Notes: generated by a model from the sequence alone, not told the origin. Positions 16,005-24,193 are shown, counted from the stretch's first letter. The stretch: 27,471 nt of DNA from Candidatus Caenarcanales bacterium (GCA_947489925.1 CANLFK010000006.1:1-27471), one strand, 5' to 3'. A program made the numbers and translations.

Positions 16005-16033
16005 TTGTTAAATAATTAAAAAACTTGTAATAT
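16005..16033 (+). promoter_or_regulatory. Promoter of tRNA-Ala
   Basis: TTGTTA (16005-16010), a 17-base spacer and TAATAT (16028-16033). Transcription would begin about 7 bases before the mature tRNA. It may also serve the three genes that follow. Confidence 0.6.
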
Positions 16034-16046
16034 TATTCTTCTTGAT

Positions 16047-16119
16047 GGGGATATGGCACAGTTGGTAGCGCGTCTGCTTTGCAAGCAGAAGGTCAGGGGT
16101 TCGAGCCCCCTTATCTCCA
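16047..16119 (+). tRNA. tRNA-Ala (anticodon UGC)
   Basis: Full cloverleaf of 73 bases. The acceptor stem is GGGGATA with TATCTCC (one G-U). The anticodon stem is TCTGC/GCAGA around the loop TTTGCAA, with anticodon TGC at 16080-16082. The T arm is AGGGG/CCCCT with loop TTCGAGC. The discriminator base is A, and the 3' CCA is not encoded. Confidence 0.97.
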
Positions 16120-16140
16120 ATTAAAAATTTTTTATTCATT

Positions 16141-16380
16141 TTGGAAAATAATTCGGCTTTAGAGAAAGCTAATAATAATATAATTACTCGCTCTCAATGG
16201 AGAGGGCTAAATTTTTTGATAGCTTTTAGTTTTTTTCATTTATTATGTTTTTGCCTTTATGTTGGAGATTGGGGCTTTAGCAAAGGTGATTTTTGTATTT
16301 TTGTTATGGCTTTAATTTCATATTTTTTTATTAATATTTTGCCAGTATTTTGGCTGGGATTGGCTTACATTTTTTTATGA
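16141..16380 (+). CDS. Small membrane protein, first part of an overlapping pair
   Basis: 79 residues from a TTG, 21 bases after the tRNA. A polar N-terminus of about 22 residues is followed by two hydrophobic helices (about 24-41 and 51-79). The gene ends in TGA at 16378-16380, inside the ATG of the next gene (ATGA), after a run of seven T. No family recognised. It could be the N-terminal part of one 185-residue membrane protein together with the next frame, joined by frameshifting or split by a sequence error. There is no Shine-Dalgarno sequence, so the start is uncertain. Confidence 0.5.
   Translation: MENNSALEKANNNIITRSQWRGLNFLIAFSFFHLLCFCLYVGDWGFSKGDFCIFVMALISYFFINILPVFWLGLAYIFL
16371..16377 (+). 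promoter_or_regulatory. Possible -1 frameshift slippery heptamer
   Basis: T TTT TTA in the zero frame (X XXY YYZ type), directly before the TGA stop. A -1 slip here would continue into the next frame at ATG 16377. AT-rich DNA makes chance likely, and no downstream pseudoknot was established. Confidence 0.3.
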
Positions 16381-16697
16381 TGTTTTTGTTTATTATATTT
16401 AAGCCAATAAACCTAGAATTTATTTATATTTTGAGTTTAATTATTAATGTTTTTTGGTTTAAATTAAAGAAAATTAAATGGTTTTATTATTTTTTATTGC
16501 CGATTGGCGTGCATTTAATGGCTTTTAGTTTATATGGCATTATATTTATTAAGCCTTTTAATTGGGACGAATTTGGGCTTTTAATTCATAATATAAGTGA
16601 AAAGTCTTTGCTCTGGGAATTAATAAGTATTTATCCTATAATTGGACTAGCTAAGCTTTTCAATAAATTCGTCAATTGGATTCGTCTTTTAGAATGA
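16377..16697 (+). CDS. Small polytopic membrane protein, second part of the pair
   Basis: 106 residues from ATG 16377, which overlaps the previous stop by four bases. An upstream TTG at 16350 is possible but lies deep in the previous gene. Hydrophobic segments lie at about 1-8, 13-29, 35-58 and 78-95, separated by short basic loops (KLKKIK). No family recognised. It ends at TGA 16695-16697, overlapping the ATG of the phosphorylase gene, so all three are likely translated from one mRNA. A membrane protein next to a nucleoside phosphorylase could be linked to nucleoside supply, but nothing in the sequence shows transport. Confidence 0.5.
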   Translation: MMFLFIIFKPINLEFIYILSLIINVFWFKLKKIKWFYYFLLPIGVHLMAFSLYGIIFIKPFNWDEFGLLIHNISEKSLLWELISIYPIIGLAKLFNKFVNWIRLLE

Positions 16698-17467
16698 ATA
16701 AACAAAATATATTAAAAGAAATTTCGAATAAGCTCCAAATCAATAATACGCCAGACTTAGCCATAATTTTAGGTTCTGGAATTAATTTGAATTTCCCCGA
16801 TTGTCAAATAATTGCACAAATTAATTATGCTGATATTTCAGGTTTTCCAGCTATCGGAGTTAGCGGGCATAAAGGCTTAATTCAACATTTAAAAGTTAAT
16901 AATCAAAATATTTTAGCTTTCGCTGGCAGATTTCATTTATATGAAGCCTATTCAATTGAGCAAGTTCAGACTATTGTTAATTTAATTTATGCTTTCAAAA
17001 TTCCTAATTTATTGATTACAAATGCCGCTGGTGGTCTTTTTGATCAATTATTAGTGGGAGATTTAATGTTAATTGAACAAATTAGTAATTTTCAGGTTTT
17101 TTCTTCTGGGAATCCATTTGACAATTTACAAGATAATAATTTGCAAATAAATACTGCTCTTAATGAAAGAATTATAAAAACTAATTCAACTATCAAAAGA
17201 GGAAATTATGCCGCTGTTTTGGGCCCAAATTATGAAACAGACTCTGAAATTCAACTCTTCAAAGAACTAAATTGCTCCGCCGTTGGAATGTCTACTTATT
17301 TAGAAGCAAAATTTGCAATTGAAAATAAAATGAATTTTTCAGCTATTTCAGTTATTACTAATTCATGGTCTGCTTCAGAAATCCCCTCTCATGAAGAAGT
17401 TTTAGCTAATTCAAAAGCTAATAGCCAAAAATTAAGCGATTTGATTTTAAAAATTTCCCCTCTTTAG
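16694..17467 (+). CDS. punA: Purine nucleoside phosphorylase (class I, trimeric type)
   Basis: 257 residues. Splits purine nucleosides with phosphate to the base and ribose-1-phosphate (salvage). Motifs in order: ILGSG (25-29), SGHKG (57-61), GRFHLYE (78-84), ITNAAGG (108-114), VLGPNYET (175-182), VGMSTYLEA (197-205), ITN (221-223) and SHEEVL (232-237). They match the phosphate- and base-binding residues of trimeric PNPs, including N223 and H233. ATG 16694 is chosen because it forms ATGA with the previous stop; TTG 16676 would add six residues and a longer overlap. The gene is slightly shorter than the usual 270 residues. It ends in TAG. Related MTA phosphorylases have different base-site residues; the N223/H233 pattern favours PNP. 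Confidence 0.9.
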   Translation: MNKQNILKEISNKLQINNTPDLAIILGSGINLNFPDCQIIAQINYADISGFPAIGVSGHKGLIQHLKVNNQNILAFAGRFHLYEAYSIEQVQTIVNLIYAFKIPNLLITNAAGGLFDQLLVGDLMLIEQISNFQVFSSGNPFDNLQDNNLQINTALNERIIKTNSTIKRGNYAAVLGPNYETDSEIQLFKELNCSAVGMSTYLEAKFAIENKMNFSAISVITNSWSASEIPSHEEVLANSKANSQKLSDLILKISPL

Positions 17468-17487
17468 TAGTTTAATGAATAGAGGGG
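17457..17487 (-). terminator. Terminator between converging genes
   Basis: CCCCTCT (17457-17463) pairs with AGAGGGG (17481-17487). On the minus strand the stem is followed by AAATTTTT, which fits the end of the secreted-protein gene at 17515-18687. The stem overlaps the last codons of the phosphorylase. Confidence 0.5.
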
Positions 17488-17514
17488 CTTAGTATTAATA
17501 ATTACTGTAAATTT

Positions 17515-18687
17515 TTACTTACGGCAAATACAACCATTATTAATATTTACATAATCAGCAAAACTCAAAGAATGATGAGCTGGTATATTTAAAGCTTCGG
17601 AATATACTTTATTTTGATAGCGTTTTTCTTTTGCTCCAGTACAACCATCAGCAAATTCTGCCCTAGAAGATGAAATATTTTTAATAGCAGAAGATGGGCT
17701 ATACCTTGCTTCGACCACTGGCAAAATTTCAGCATCTGAAACTTGGAATTGAGCATCTCTAGCTTTATTAAAAATCCATTCATTGACAGCAAAATCAATG
17801 TCTCTTTGCGAAGCACCTGGTTTGCTGGCTTTAATTTGGCTAATTGGAGCTTTACCCTTTAAAGAGTTTGTATAAGCTGATCTTTGTTTTTCAATTAAAT
17901 CATTTTCAATTTTAGTCCATTCCCGAGATTGTTTTGGAATACGAGTTTCACTTAAAATGCCGCTAATTGAAGCTTCACACTTAAAAGGAGTTTCTTTTTT
18001 ATAAGTTAAATAATTAGTACCAGCTGCTAAAGGTAAGCTTTCAAAAACCAAAGGAGTAGCCCCATTGCAAGCTGAACTAGACTTATAATTGCGGCAAAGG
18101 CTTTTTTCTTCAGCTGACCCTAAACTTTCGCAATTGCTAACTTCTAAGGCATTTAAAAAACGGCGAGTGTCAAAGCCAAAACGAGGGAAAATACTTGCCA
18201 AAAACATCTTCTCTAGGTTGCAGCCACGGTCTTCATCTTCATTATTAATATAATCATAGCCTTGACCTTTACGGACAACATCAAATAAATTAGGATAAAT
18301 TCCTCCAACTTTACGGCGATCCACAATTTCTTTGCCGCCAGCTACGACATAATATTTAGTATTTCCTTCATAAACAATTTCCCCTATATTTGAACTTTTA
18401 GGATTGATAGTTTCAATAGAGTTATTAATAGATGGAATTACTGGCTTATTTTGGCTTTGTTGAACTGGTACTGAATTTGTTTGTATTTTTTTATAAGGAG
18501 AAGTTCTGCTAACAAATTCTGGATTTAATTCATTTTCTTCATCTTCATTATCTAAGAAAAACCCATCGCTCATATATGATTCATCTTGATTGTCTTCAAA
18601 ATATTCTTCGCTTGAAAAAGCACCTAAATTAAGATTGAGAGCTAAAGCTGACAAATAACTAAATATTAAAATTCTCTTGACTGACAT
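17515..18687 (-). CDS. Secreted hypothetical protein with eight cysteines
   Basis: 390 residues. Signal peptide at 1-23 (KRILIFSYLSALALNLNLGA). Then a very acidic stretch (about 26-55: EEYFEDNQDE and FFLDNEDEENE) and a Gln/Asn/Pro-rich linker to about 100. An ordered domain starts at about 102 (IGEIVYEGNTKYYVVAGGKEI). Eight cysteines (GCNLE, NCES, LCRN, ACNG, KCEA, GCTG, GCICR) are spread through the second half, suggesting disulphides or metal binding outside the cell. No family recognised. It is divergent from another secreted gene at 18943, with 255 bases between them. Confidence 0.6.
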   Translation of the reverse strand: MSVKRILIFSYLSALALNLNLGAFSSEEYFEDNQDESYMSDGFFLDNEDEENELNPEFVSRTSPYKKIQTNSVPVQQSQNKPVIPSINNSIETINPKSSNIGEIVYEGNTKYYVVAGGKEIVDRRKVGGIYPNLFDVVRKGQGYDYINNEDEDRGCNLEKMFLASIFPRFGFDTRRFLNALEVSNCESLGSAEEKSLCRNYKSSSACNGATPLVFESLPLAAGTNYLTYKKETPFKCEASISGILSETRIPKQSREWTKIENDLIEKQRSAYTNSLKGKAPISQIKASKPGASQRDIDFAVNEWIFNKARDAQFQVSDAEILPVVEARYSPSSAIKNISSSRAEFADGCTGAKEKRYQNKVYSEALNIPAHHSLSFADYVNINNGCICRK

Positions 18688-18707
18688 AAAGTTTGGTAAA
18701 TGAATAA

Positions 18708-18736
18708 ATTTAATAATCTTAATTTAGCATTTTCAA
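18708..18736 (-). promoter_or_regulatory. Probable promoter of the eight-cysteine secreted protein
   Basis: On the minus strand TTGAAA (18736-18731), a 17-base spacer and TTAAAT (18713-18708), 20 bases before the ATG. The other half of this divergent gap (about 18740-18940) has short pairing segments (CCATAG/CTATGG) but no clear known RNA element. Confidence 0.4.
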
Positions 18737-18942
18737 CAAAATATTTAAAACTTTGCTTGAGAATTCCCTTTATTTCTAAGCTTAATGCCCCATAGTTATA
18801 AAACGCTAAAAAGCTTTCTCAGAGCTTGTTTTTGCTGGTTGTAGTCCAAATGGCTAAGGTATTCTCCCTCTTCTAAACCCCTATGAAAGCTATGGAGTGG
18901 AATGAAGAATTTGTAATTTAAATACAGGAAGAGGAATTCAAA

Positions 18943-19602
18943 GTGTTAGGCTTAAAGAAAAAACTTTTATATTGCTTCAGCTTGATCTTACTATCAGGAG
19001 TAAGTCAGGGTGCTTTTGCTTGGCGTTTCGGTCTAAATACAGGTCTTTATAATGAATCAATAATGACTGGTGCTTTTAGATCTCGTGAAGTAGGCTTAAG
19101 ATTGGGATTTTATGCTGATAGAACTTTCAACGATATATTATACGCTTCAGCAAAAGCAGGAAATGGTGGACTTGGTGCACTTGGTGGTGGACTTGGACAA
19201 ATTGGAGGAGGAAGTCCTTGTTCTAATAATGCTTGTGGTCAGGAAGCTTATATGCCACCCGCTCAAGAAGGAGGTGGTTGTTATGGAGAACAGGCGGCTT
19301 ATGCTCCATCTTATGCTGCAAGAAATATGCCACCTCGTATTGGTTGTGGCAGTGATATTGGCTATGCTCGTGCAGCTTACAATGTTCAAAATACTCAAGC
19401 CGCTGGAAAAACTGAAATTTATTTAGTGGTTTTACCTAGCCAGTATAGTCAATACGGTCAGCCTCAGCAACAGCAAATGCCTTATTATCAACAGCCACAA
19501 CCTCAAGCTCAGAGTTATCAACAAATGCCTCAGATGCCTCCACAAGGTTATTATCAGGATTCTAATATTGATTATCGTAAGCCCGTAAGAGGAATGTGGT
19601 AA
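18943..19602 (+). CDS. Secreted Gly- and Gln/Pro-rich low-complexity protein
   Basis: 219 residues from a GTG with AGGAAGAGGA 8 bases upstream. Signal peptide at 1-26, likely cut after GAFA. An aromatic/basic part follows (WRFGLNTGLYNES to about 70), then a Gly-rich stretch (GNGGLGALGGGLGQIGGG), a part with cysteines in short motifs, one ordered strand (KTEIYLVVLPS), and a Gln/Pro/Tyr-rich tail. Such composition is usual for surface or matrix proteins. No family recognised. A terminator-like hairpin follows. Confidence 0.6.
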   Translation: MLGLKKKLLYCFSLILLSGVSQGAFAWRFGLNTGLYNESIMTGAFRSREVGLRLGFYADRTFNDILYASAKAGNGGLGALGGGLGQIGGGSPCSNNACGQEAYMPPAQEGGGCYGEQAAYAPSYAARNMPPRIGCGSDIGYARAAYNVQNTQAAGKTEIYLVVLPSQYSQYGQPQQQQMPYYQQPQPQAQSYQQMPQMPPQGYYQDSNIDYRKPVRGMW

Positions 19603-19615
19603 TTAAATAATTTCT

Positions 19616-19676
19616 AAAATTAAGAGTCTCTTTGGTAAATTTTATTTTATTTCTCTCAGAGAGGCTTTAATTTTTT
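19616..19676 (+). terminator. Terminator after the Gly/Gln-rich secreted protein
   Basis: AAAATTAA and TCTCT on the left pair with AGAGA and TTAATTTT on the right in an imperfect hairpin that ends in a run of T. Confidence 0.55.
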
Positions 19677-19735
19677 TAATTTGATGAAAACTTTGTAAAA
19701 TTGAATAATTAAATTAATTTAGAAAAATATTATTA

Positions 19736-20275
19736 ATGAATTTAGACTTTACTGAAAAACAAATCAGTCGCAAAATTATTTATGAAGGCAAAGTTGTTGA
19801 TCTGGTGATTGATGAAGTTAGTTTGCCAAATGGAAAATCTGCTAATCGTGAAATAATTTTACACTCTGGCGGAGTTGTTGTTTTGCCCATTACCAAAGAA
19901 GGCAATTTAGTTTTAGTAGAACAATTTAGATATGCAACTGGGCAAACTTTATTGGAATTTCCTGCGGGAAGATTAAATAAAAATGAAAATCCTGAAAAAG
20001 CCGCCTTGCGTGAATTAAAGGAAGAAACTGGCTTTACCGCTGGCAAAATCGAAAACTTTAATCATATATTTATGGCTCCTGGCTTTTGTACTGAAAGATT
20101 ATTTGTCTTTTTGGCAACCGATTTAATAAAAGGCGAAGCACAACCAGACGAAGACGAATTTGTCAGAACTATTATTTTAAAGCCTTCGGAATTTAAAGAT
20201 AAAATTATTAAATCAGAAATTATTGATGCCAAGACTTTAGCGATTTGGAGCATTTATTTGGCTAAATTTTTGTAA
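19736..20275 (+). CDS. NUDIX hydrolase, ADP-ribose pyrophosphatase type
   Basis: 179 residues. The NUDIX box is complete at 78-100: G78, E84, R92-E93, E96-E97 and G99 in GX5EX7REUXEEXGU. The start (SRKIIYEGKVVDLVIDEVSLPNG), GGVVVLPI, LVEQFRYA and the downstream APGFCTERL with an Asp/Glu-rich stretch match ADP-ribose pyrophosphatase (NudF-like). It should cleave ADP-ribose to AMP and ribose-5-phosphate, cytosolic housekeeping. It converges with the next gene with 24 bases between stops. Confidence 0.88.
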   Translation: MNLDFTEKQISRKIIYEGKVVDLVIDEVSLPNGKSANREIILHSGGVVVLPITKEGNLVLVEQFRYATGQTLLEFPAGRLNKNENPEKAALRELKEETGFTAGKIENFNHIFMAPGFCTERLFVFLATDLIKGEAQPDEDEFVRTIILKPSEFKDKIIKSEIIDAKTLAIWSIYLAKFL

Positions 20276-20299
20276 TTTAATGTCTGTTTTAGAATTTCT

Positions 20300-21406
20300 T
20301 TAAATTTGGCTTTTTACCATTTTTCTAAAAAGTTGCATTGCTTGTACTTCTTTTAAAAAGTTTTCAGTTGTGGGTGCATACAATAATGAGGTATCAGTAA
20401 TATCAAACTTACCTTTAGTAAAAATAGAATATATATCGTCCCACAGCCTGGCATGAGGAAAAACTTCATCTGGAAAACGAAAAGTACTTTCTCTTTTGTT
20501 TTGTTCAAAGTCTTTTCGAGAGCTATAAACTTCAATCTCTGAAACAATAGAATTGCTTGGTTTTTTACCTTGATATTCTTCTCTGACAGTCGAATTAAAA
20601 GGTGCAATCATTCTATAAATTTTTCCACTTTGTGTGTATACTGCAATTTCAGAATGCCGCTTTCCATTATGTTTTGATTTTGTTACAACTTCGGCTCTTT
20701 TATTTCCTGAAAATTCTATTTCTAAATCAGCTCCAGTAATATATGTGTTTGTTTGGTCATATTCAAGTGAATTTATTTTATTTCTGATTGGGTCGGCAGA
20801 AAACATCAGGCGAGATAGCTCATTCATATAAGGCATAATACCAAAAACCGTTCCATCTTCTGTTTGAAATCCCTTGTAAGAATCGGCACAATCTGGTATC
20901 AAAGGTTTAGCGGTTAAATTATTTATACTTTCATCAGGATATTCAACAAAGAGCTTAATATGAGTAGCTTTATCTTTTTCAAGTAATTTATTCAAAGCTC
21001 TTATGGGTTCACGATTTAGAGCATATCCAGTAGTGCTAGCTAAAAGTAAATTATTTTTATTGGCTAAATTTATAAGTTCTTTGGTTTTTTCTTCGCCATT
21101 TATAGTTTCTTTTTCCACAACAACAGAAATTCCTTGTTTTAAAGCTGCGGTAGCTTGTTTATCGTGATTCTCTAAATAATTGGAACAAACAAAAAGCAAG
21201 TTTAATTCAGATTTTTCTAATATCTCTTCAAGTGAAGCATAAAGTGGAATTCCATATTGTTCCGAAATTCTCACTGCTCTCTCTGGATTTCTACCTTTTG
21301 GTATTCCAACCAATTCTATATTTTTATTCTTAATTAAACTTTCTAGATAATACTTTTCAAAAACCCCAGAGGGCGATGATATAGCTAATTTTATTGATTC
21401 ACTCAC
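20300..21406 (-). CDS. Gfo/Idh/MocA-family oxidoreductase-like protein
   Basis: 368 residues. The family layout is visible: an N-terminal Rossmann region (KLAIS to about 35), YASLEEIL (56-63), LLFVCSNYLENH, ALKQGISVVVEKE (88-100) in the place of the EKP motif, then the C-terminal sheet domain. Changes are notable: the dinucleotide glycine motif is SSPSGVF and EKP is EKE, so NAD(P) binding may be altered. The substrate is unknown; family members act on sugars, inositol or biliverdin. It lies 32 bases downstream of amt-CBS on the same strand and may be co-transcribed. Confidence 0.65.
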   Translation of the reverse strand: MSESIKLAISSPSGVFEKYYLESLIKNKNIELVGIPKGRNPERAVRISEQYGIPLYASLEEILEKSELNLLFVCSNYLENHDKQATAALKQGISVVVEKETINGEEKTKELINLANKNNLLLASTTGYALNREPIRALNKLLEKDKATHIKLFVEYPDESINNLTAKPLIPDCADSYKGFQTEDGTVFGIMPYMNELSRLMFSADPIRNKINSLEYDQTNTYITGADLEIEFSGNKRAEVVTKSKHNGKRHSEIAVYTQSGKIYRMIAPFNSTVREEYQGKKPSNSIVSEIEVYSSRKDFEQNKRESTFRFPDEVFPHARLWDDIYSIFTKGKFDITDTSLLYAPTTENFLKEVQAMQLFRKMVKSQI

Positions 21407-21438
21407 TTTTATAAGCCTTTTTCTGTACTTAATTAATT

Positions 21439-23127
21439 TTAAATTTTGTCTAAATCAGCTGCCGCAATCTTTTTATAAGCCAAAATCAAATCTGTTTTAG
21501 AAATTATACCAATTAAGATTTTACTGCCATCAGACTGAATAACAGGTAAATTAGAAATTTGTTTTTCCTGCATTCTTTCAATTAAATCATGAATTGTCTC
21601 ATCTGGATAAGCAGTTTTAACTTCTTTAGTATAAATATCTTTTACTTTTAGGTTTTTTCTTTCTTCTAGACTGACTTGTCTTAAATCTTGGATCGTAACA
21701 ATACCCAATAATTCTTTTTGACCGCTTATTAATAAATTTACAACTGGAACGGCAAAGTGCTGTTTTTCAAGCATTAACTCTTGCACAATTTCCAAATTAT
21801 CTTCTAAGTTTACAGTTCTTACTTTTTTATTCATTACATCATTAACTTTTATGCCAGCTAAAACATGCAAGGCATTCTTGTCATCACCTAATGGGAGCAT
21901 AATATAAGCTTCTTCGCCATGCACCGAAATATCTAATCCCGCTTTTTCTTCTTCTACCGAGACTCTTAAACCAATTGTTTTTTTAAGCACAAATAAAATT
22001 AAAGCTGTCATCAGAAATGAATAAATTATGGTAGCTAAAACTGCCACCAACTGCGAACCAAGTAATGTCCAATTACCAAAAATTAAACCATTTGCTCCTG
22101 CTGAATTAATAGACTTTTCAGCAAATAAACCAACTGCAATTGCTCCCCAAATACCGCCAATACCATGGCAAGCCAAAACATCTAGCGAATCATCTAAGTC
22201 TAATTTGCCACGCCAATTCATGGCTAAATAACATAAAATACCTGCAATTGATCCAATTATAATGGCTGAAACTGGGCTAACAAAACCACAAGCTGGCGTA
22301 ATAGCAACCAGACCTGAAACTGAACCAATTATAATTCCAGTAACGCTCGGTTTCACTTTTGCCAAGCGGCTCATAATTATCCAAAATAAAGCTCCAGCTC
22401 CAGCCGCAATATTAGTTGTAACTGCCGCTTGTACTGCTAATTGACTGTCTCCCAAAGCACTACCAGCATTAAAACCAAACCAACCAAACCAAAGCAAAGC
22501 CCCACCCAAAACCGTAAAAGGTATATTATGAGCTGGCATTTTTTCTTCGCCAAAACCAAGTCTTTTGCCAATAATTAAAGCCGCCGCCAAAGCCGAAGCC
22601 CCCGCTGTAATATGCACTACTGTTCCACCAGCAAAGTCAAGAGAGCCTAAATTACGAAGCCAACCATCGGTAGCCCAAACCCAATGTGCAACTGGATCAT
22701 AAACCAAAGTAGACCAAAGCAAAGTAAAAATAATAAAAGTGTCAAATTTCACTCGGTCAGCAAAAGCTCCAATAATTAAAGCTGGCGTAATAACGGCAAA
22801 CATGCACTGAAAAAGCATAAATAATAAATGCGGAATAGTTGCGGCATAGTCAGTATTAGCGGTCAATCCAACATTTTGTAAAGCAAACCAATCAAGAGAA
22901 CCAATTAAGCCATTAAAAGCACTTTTAGCAAAAGATAATGAATAACCAATTAAAACCCATTGCAAGCTGATTAAAGCCAAAATAATAATTGATTGTCCCA
23001 TCATAGCCAAAACATTTTTTTGCCGAACCATGCCACCATAAAAAAAACCAACAGCTGGTGTCATGAGCATTACCAAAGCGGTTGATATTAAAATCCAAGT
23101 TATATGTCCACTATTTAAACTTTCCAT
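21439..23127 (-). CDS. amt: Ammonium transporter fused to a C-terminal CBS pair
   Basis: 562 residues against about 400-450 for plain Amt. Residues 1-385 are the Amt channel, about eleven helices, with D164, H172 (VVHITAGAS) and H321 (LACHGIGGIWG), the substrate Asp and twin-His of the pore. The Amt tail (EEEKAGLDISVHGEEAY, 392-408) is kept. Two CBS domains follow at about 426-485 (VNDVMNKKVRTV, AVPVVN, GIVTIQDLR) and 493-555 (KDIYTKEVKTA, NLPVIQSDG, GIISKTDLI). CBS pairs usually bind adenine nucleotides, so the fusion suggests energy-dependent gating of ammonium entry in place of, or besides, PII/GlnK. No glnK or PII gene is near. An extended -10 element stands upstream. Confidence 0.9.
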   Translation of the reverse strand: MESLNSGHITWILISTALVMLMTPAVGFFYGGMVRQKNVLAMMGQSIIILALISLQWVLIGYSLSFAKSAFNGLIGSLDWFALQNVGLTANTDYAATIPHLLFMLFQCMFAVITPALIIGAFADRVKFDTFIIFTLLWSTLVYDPVAHWVWATDGWLRNLGSLDFAGGTVVHITAGASALAAALIIGKRLGFGEEKMPAHNIPFTVLGGALLWFGWFGFNAGSALGDSQLAVQAAVTTNIAAGAGALFWIIMSRLAKVKPSVTGIIIGSVSGLVAITPACGFVSPVSAIIIGSIAGILCYLAMNWRGKLDLDDSLDVLACHGIGGIWGAIAVGLFAEKSINSAGANGLIFGNWTLLGSQLVAVLATIIYSFLMTALILFVLKKTIGLRVSVEEEKAGLDISVHGEEAYIMLPLGDDKNALHVLAGIKVNDVMNKKVRTVNLEDNLEIVQELMLEKQHFAVPVVNLLISGQKELLGIVTIQDLRQVSLEERKNLKVKDIYTKEVKTAYPDETIHDLIERMQEKQISNLPVIQSDGSKILIGIISKTDLILAYKKIAAADLDKI

Positions 23128-23161
23128 TTTAGATTTATGCTCTGAAACTATGATTGAGCTG

Positions 23162-23170
23162 ATTCTATCA
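23162..23170 (-). promoter_or_regulatory. Possible extended -10 for amt
   Basis: On the minus strand TGATAGAAT (23170-23162), i.e. TG-N-TAGAAT, 35 bases before the amt ATG. No convincing -35. No GTA-N8-TAC NtcA-type site was seen. Confidence 0.35.
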
Positions 23171-23258
23171 CAGTAAAGTTAAAGTTTATAAATCCCAATC
23201 TTTTATTGATAAAAGTCTTACTCTTGTGTTTCTTTGACTCATGGTCGAATCTTTGTAT

Positions 23259-24187
23259 TCATTTATTTTTGATTATAATTCTAAAGTATGGGCATTTCCC
23301 ATTTATTGATAAATCTTTTTCATCATTCCCTTTTCTGAATTTGATGATTTCAAATTGGTTGGGATTAAATTTATGTAGAAATGTTATTGGTACACCGATA
23401 TATCCCTGATAGTCTAATGGTATGTCTTGTGTTTTATTAACATTAATTCCATCAAAATTGTCCTATTTGGGGTATTCATTTTCGTTTCCAAAATATCTTT
23501 TTGTGAGAGCAATATTTTCGTGTCGTTTTGATGTGTCTAAGTTTGTTAGCCATAAACAGTTGTTTGGAGAAATTATTCTATTTCCAGAATCATCAATACG
23601 AGCCTCTGTGCCATAAAGTTCATAGTGTTCGGGAACAATGAAACCAGAAATACCTCTACCAAGATTTATCCCCAGCCACGCTTTGTTTTCTTTAATTAGT
23701 TTGAAAATTTCTTGATAGGTTATTGCATTAATATTACCAATTATCAAAAACTTTTTATCGTGTTTAACTAATTGAGATACATGCTCTCTGAATAATGAAA
23801 ATGGTGGATTAGTAACAACAATATCGGACTTCTTTAATAGTTCAATACTTTCTGAATTACGAAAATCCCCATCTCCCTTAAAATAAATAATGTCAGTTGA
23901 ACTTGGTTTCTTTTTTTCGCCCTCTGTACCTGTATATTCAAAGTAAAAACCATTTTCATCTTCTTTTGTATTAAATAAATCTCTTACTTGTTCTCTATAA
24001 CATGAAGCTATTAATTTTTTTAGACCTAATTCTTTGAAATTTGAAGCAAAATAATTAAAAAAGTTACTAATTCGGGGATCATCGCAATTGCAATAAACTA
24101 CTTTATCTTTAAAATGACTTTTATAATGTTGCAATTCACTTTCTATATCTGAAAGTTGTGCTTGGGGATGTAGCGGATTTTTAGCAT
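23259..24187 (-). pseudogene. EcoRI-type adenine DNA methyltransferase, apparently broken by frameshift and in-frame TAG
   Basis: The longest intact piece, TTG 24134 to TAG 23463, has 223 residues. It carries FCN-type VVYCNCDDP, FKGDGDFRNSESIELLKKSDIV, catalytic TNPPFSLFREHV and WLTNLDTSKRHE, all typical of PF13651 EcoRI-like adenine methylases. Family homology continues past the TAG in the same frame (DNFDGINVNKTQDIPLDY, GVPITFLHKFNPNQFEI) for 67 codons to TGA 23259; the TAG stands where relatives have Tyr (EYPK-Tyr-DN). At the 5' end, AQLSDIESEL lies in frame before the TTG but has no start; an ATG at 24187 with RBS AAGGTG is one base out of frame. One extra A in the A5 run (24178-24182) would give an intact N-terminus. 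Rebuilt length is about 309, near M.EcoRI (326). Sequence error remains possible. Confidence 0.75.
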
Positions 24188-24193
24188 TACTGT

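Noticed and set aside
16350..16376. TTG start for the second membrane ORF
   Set aside because: Would overlap the previous gene by 31 bases; ATG 16377 gives a clean ATGA overlap.
16676..16693. Upstream TTG start for the phosphorylase
   Set aside because: ATG 16694 overlaps the previous stop as ATGA and begins where PNP homologues begin.
23200..23215. Palindrome CTTTTATTGATAAAAG as a terminator
   Set aside because: Loop of only two bases and no T run on the transcribed side.
23463..23465. TAG as a recoded sense codon
   Set aside because: S1 (15904) and the nucleoside phosphorylase (17467) end with TAG at sensible positions, so TAG is a normal stop here.
23206..23616. Two short plus-strand frames
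   Set aside because: They lie antisense to the 3' part of the methyltransferase, whose family-like residues explain the sequence.
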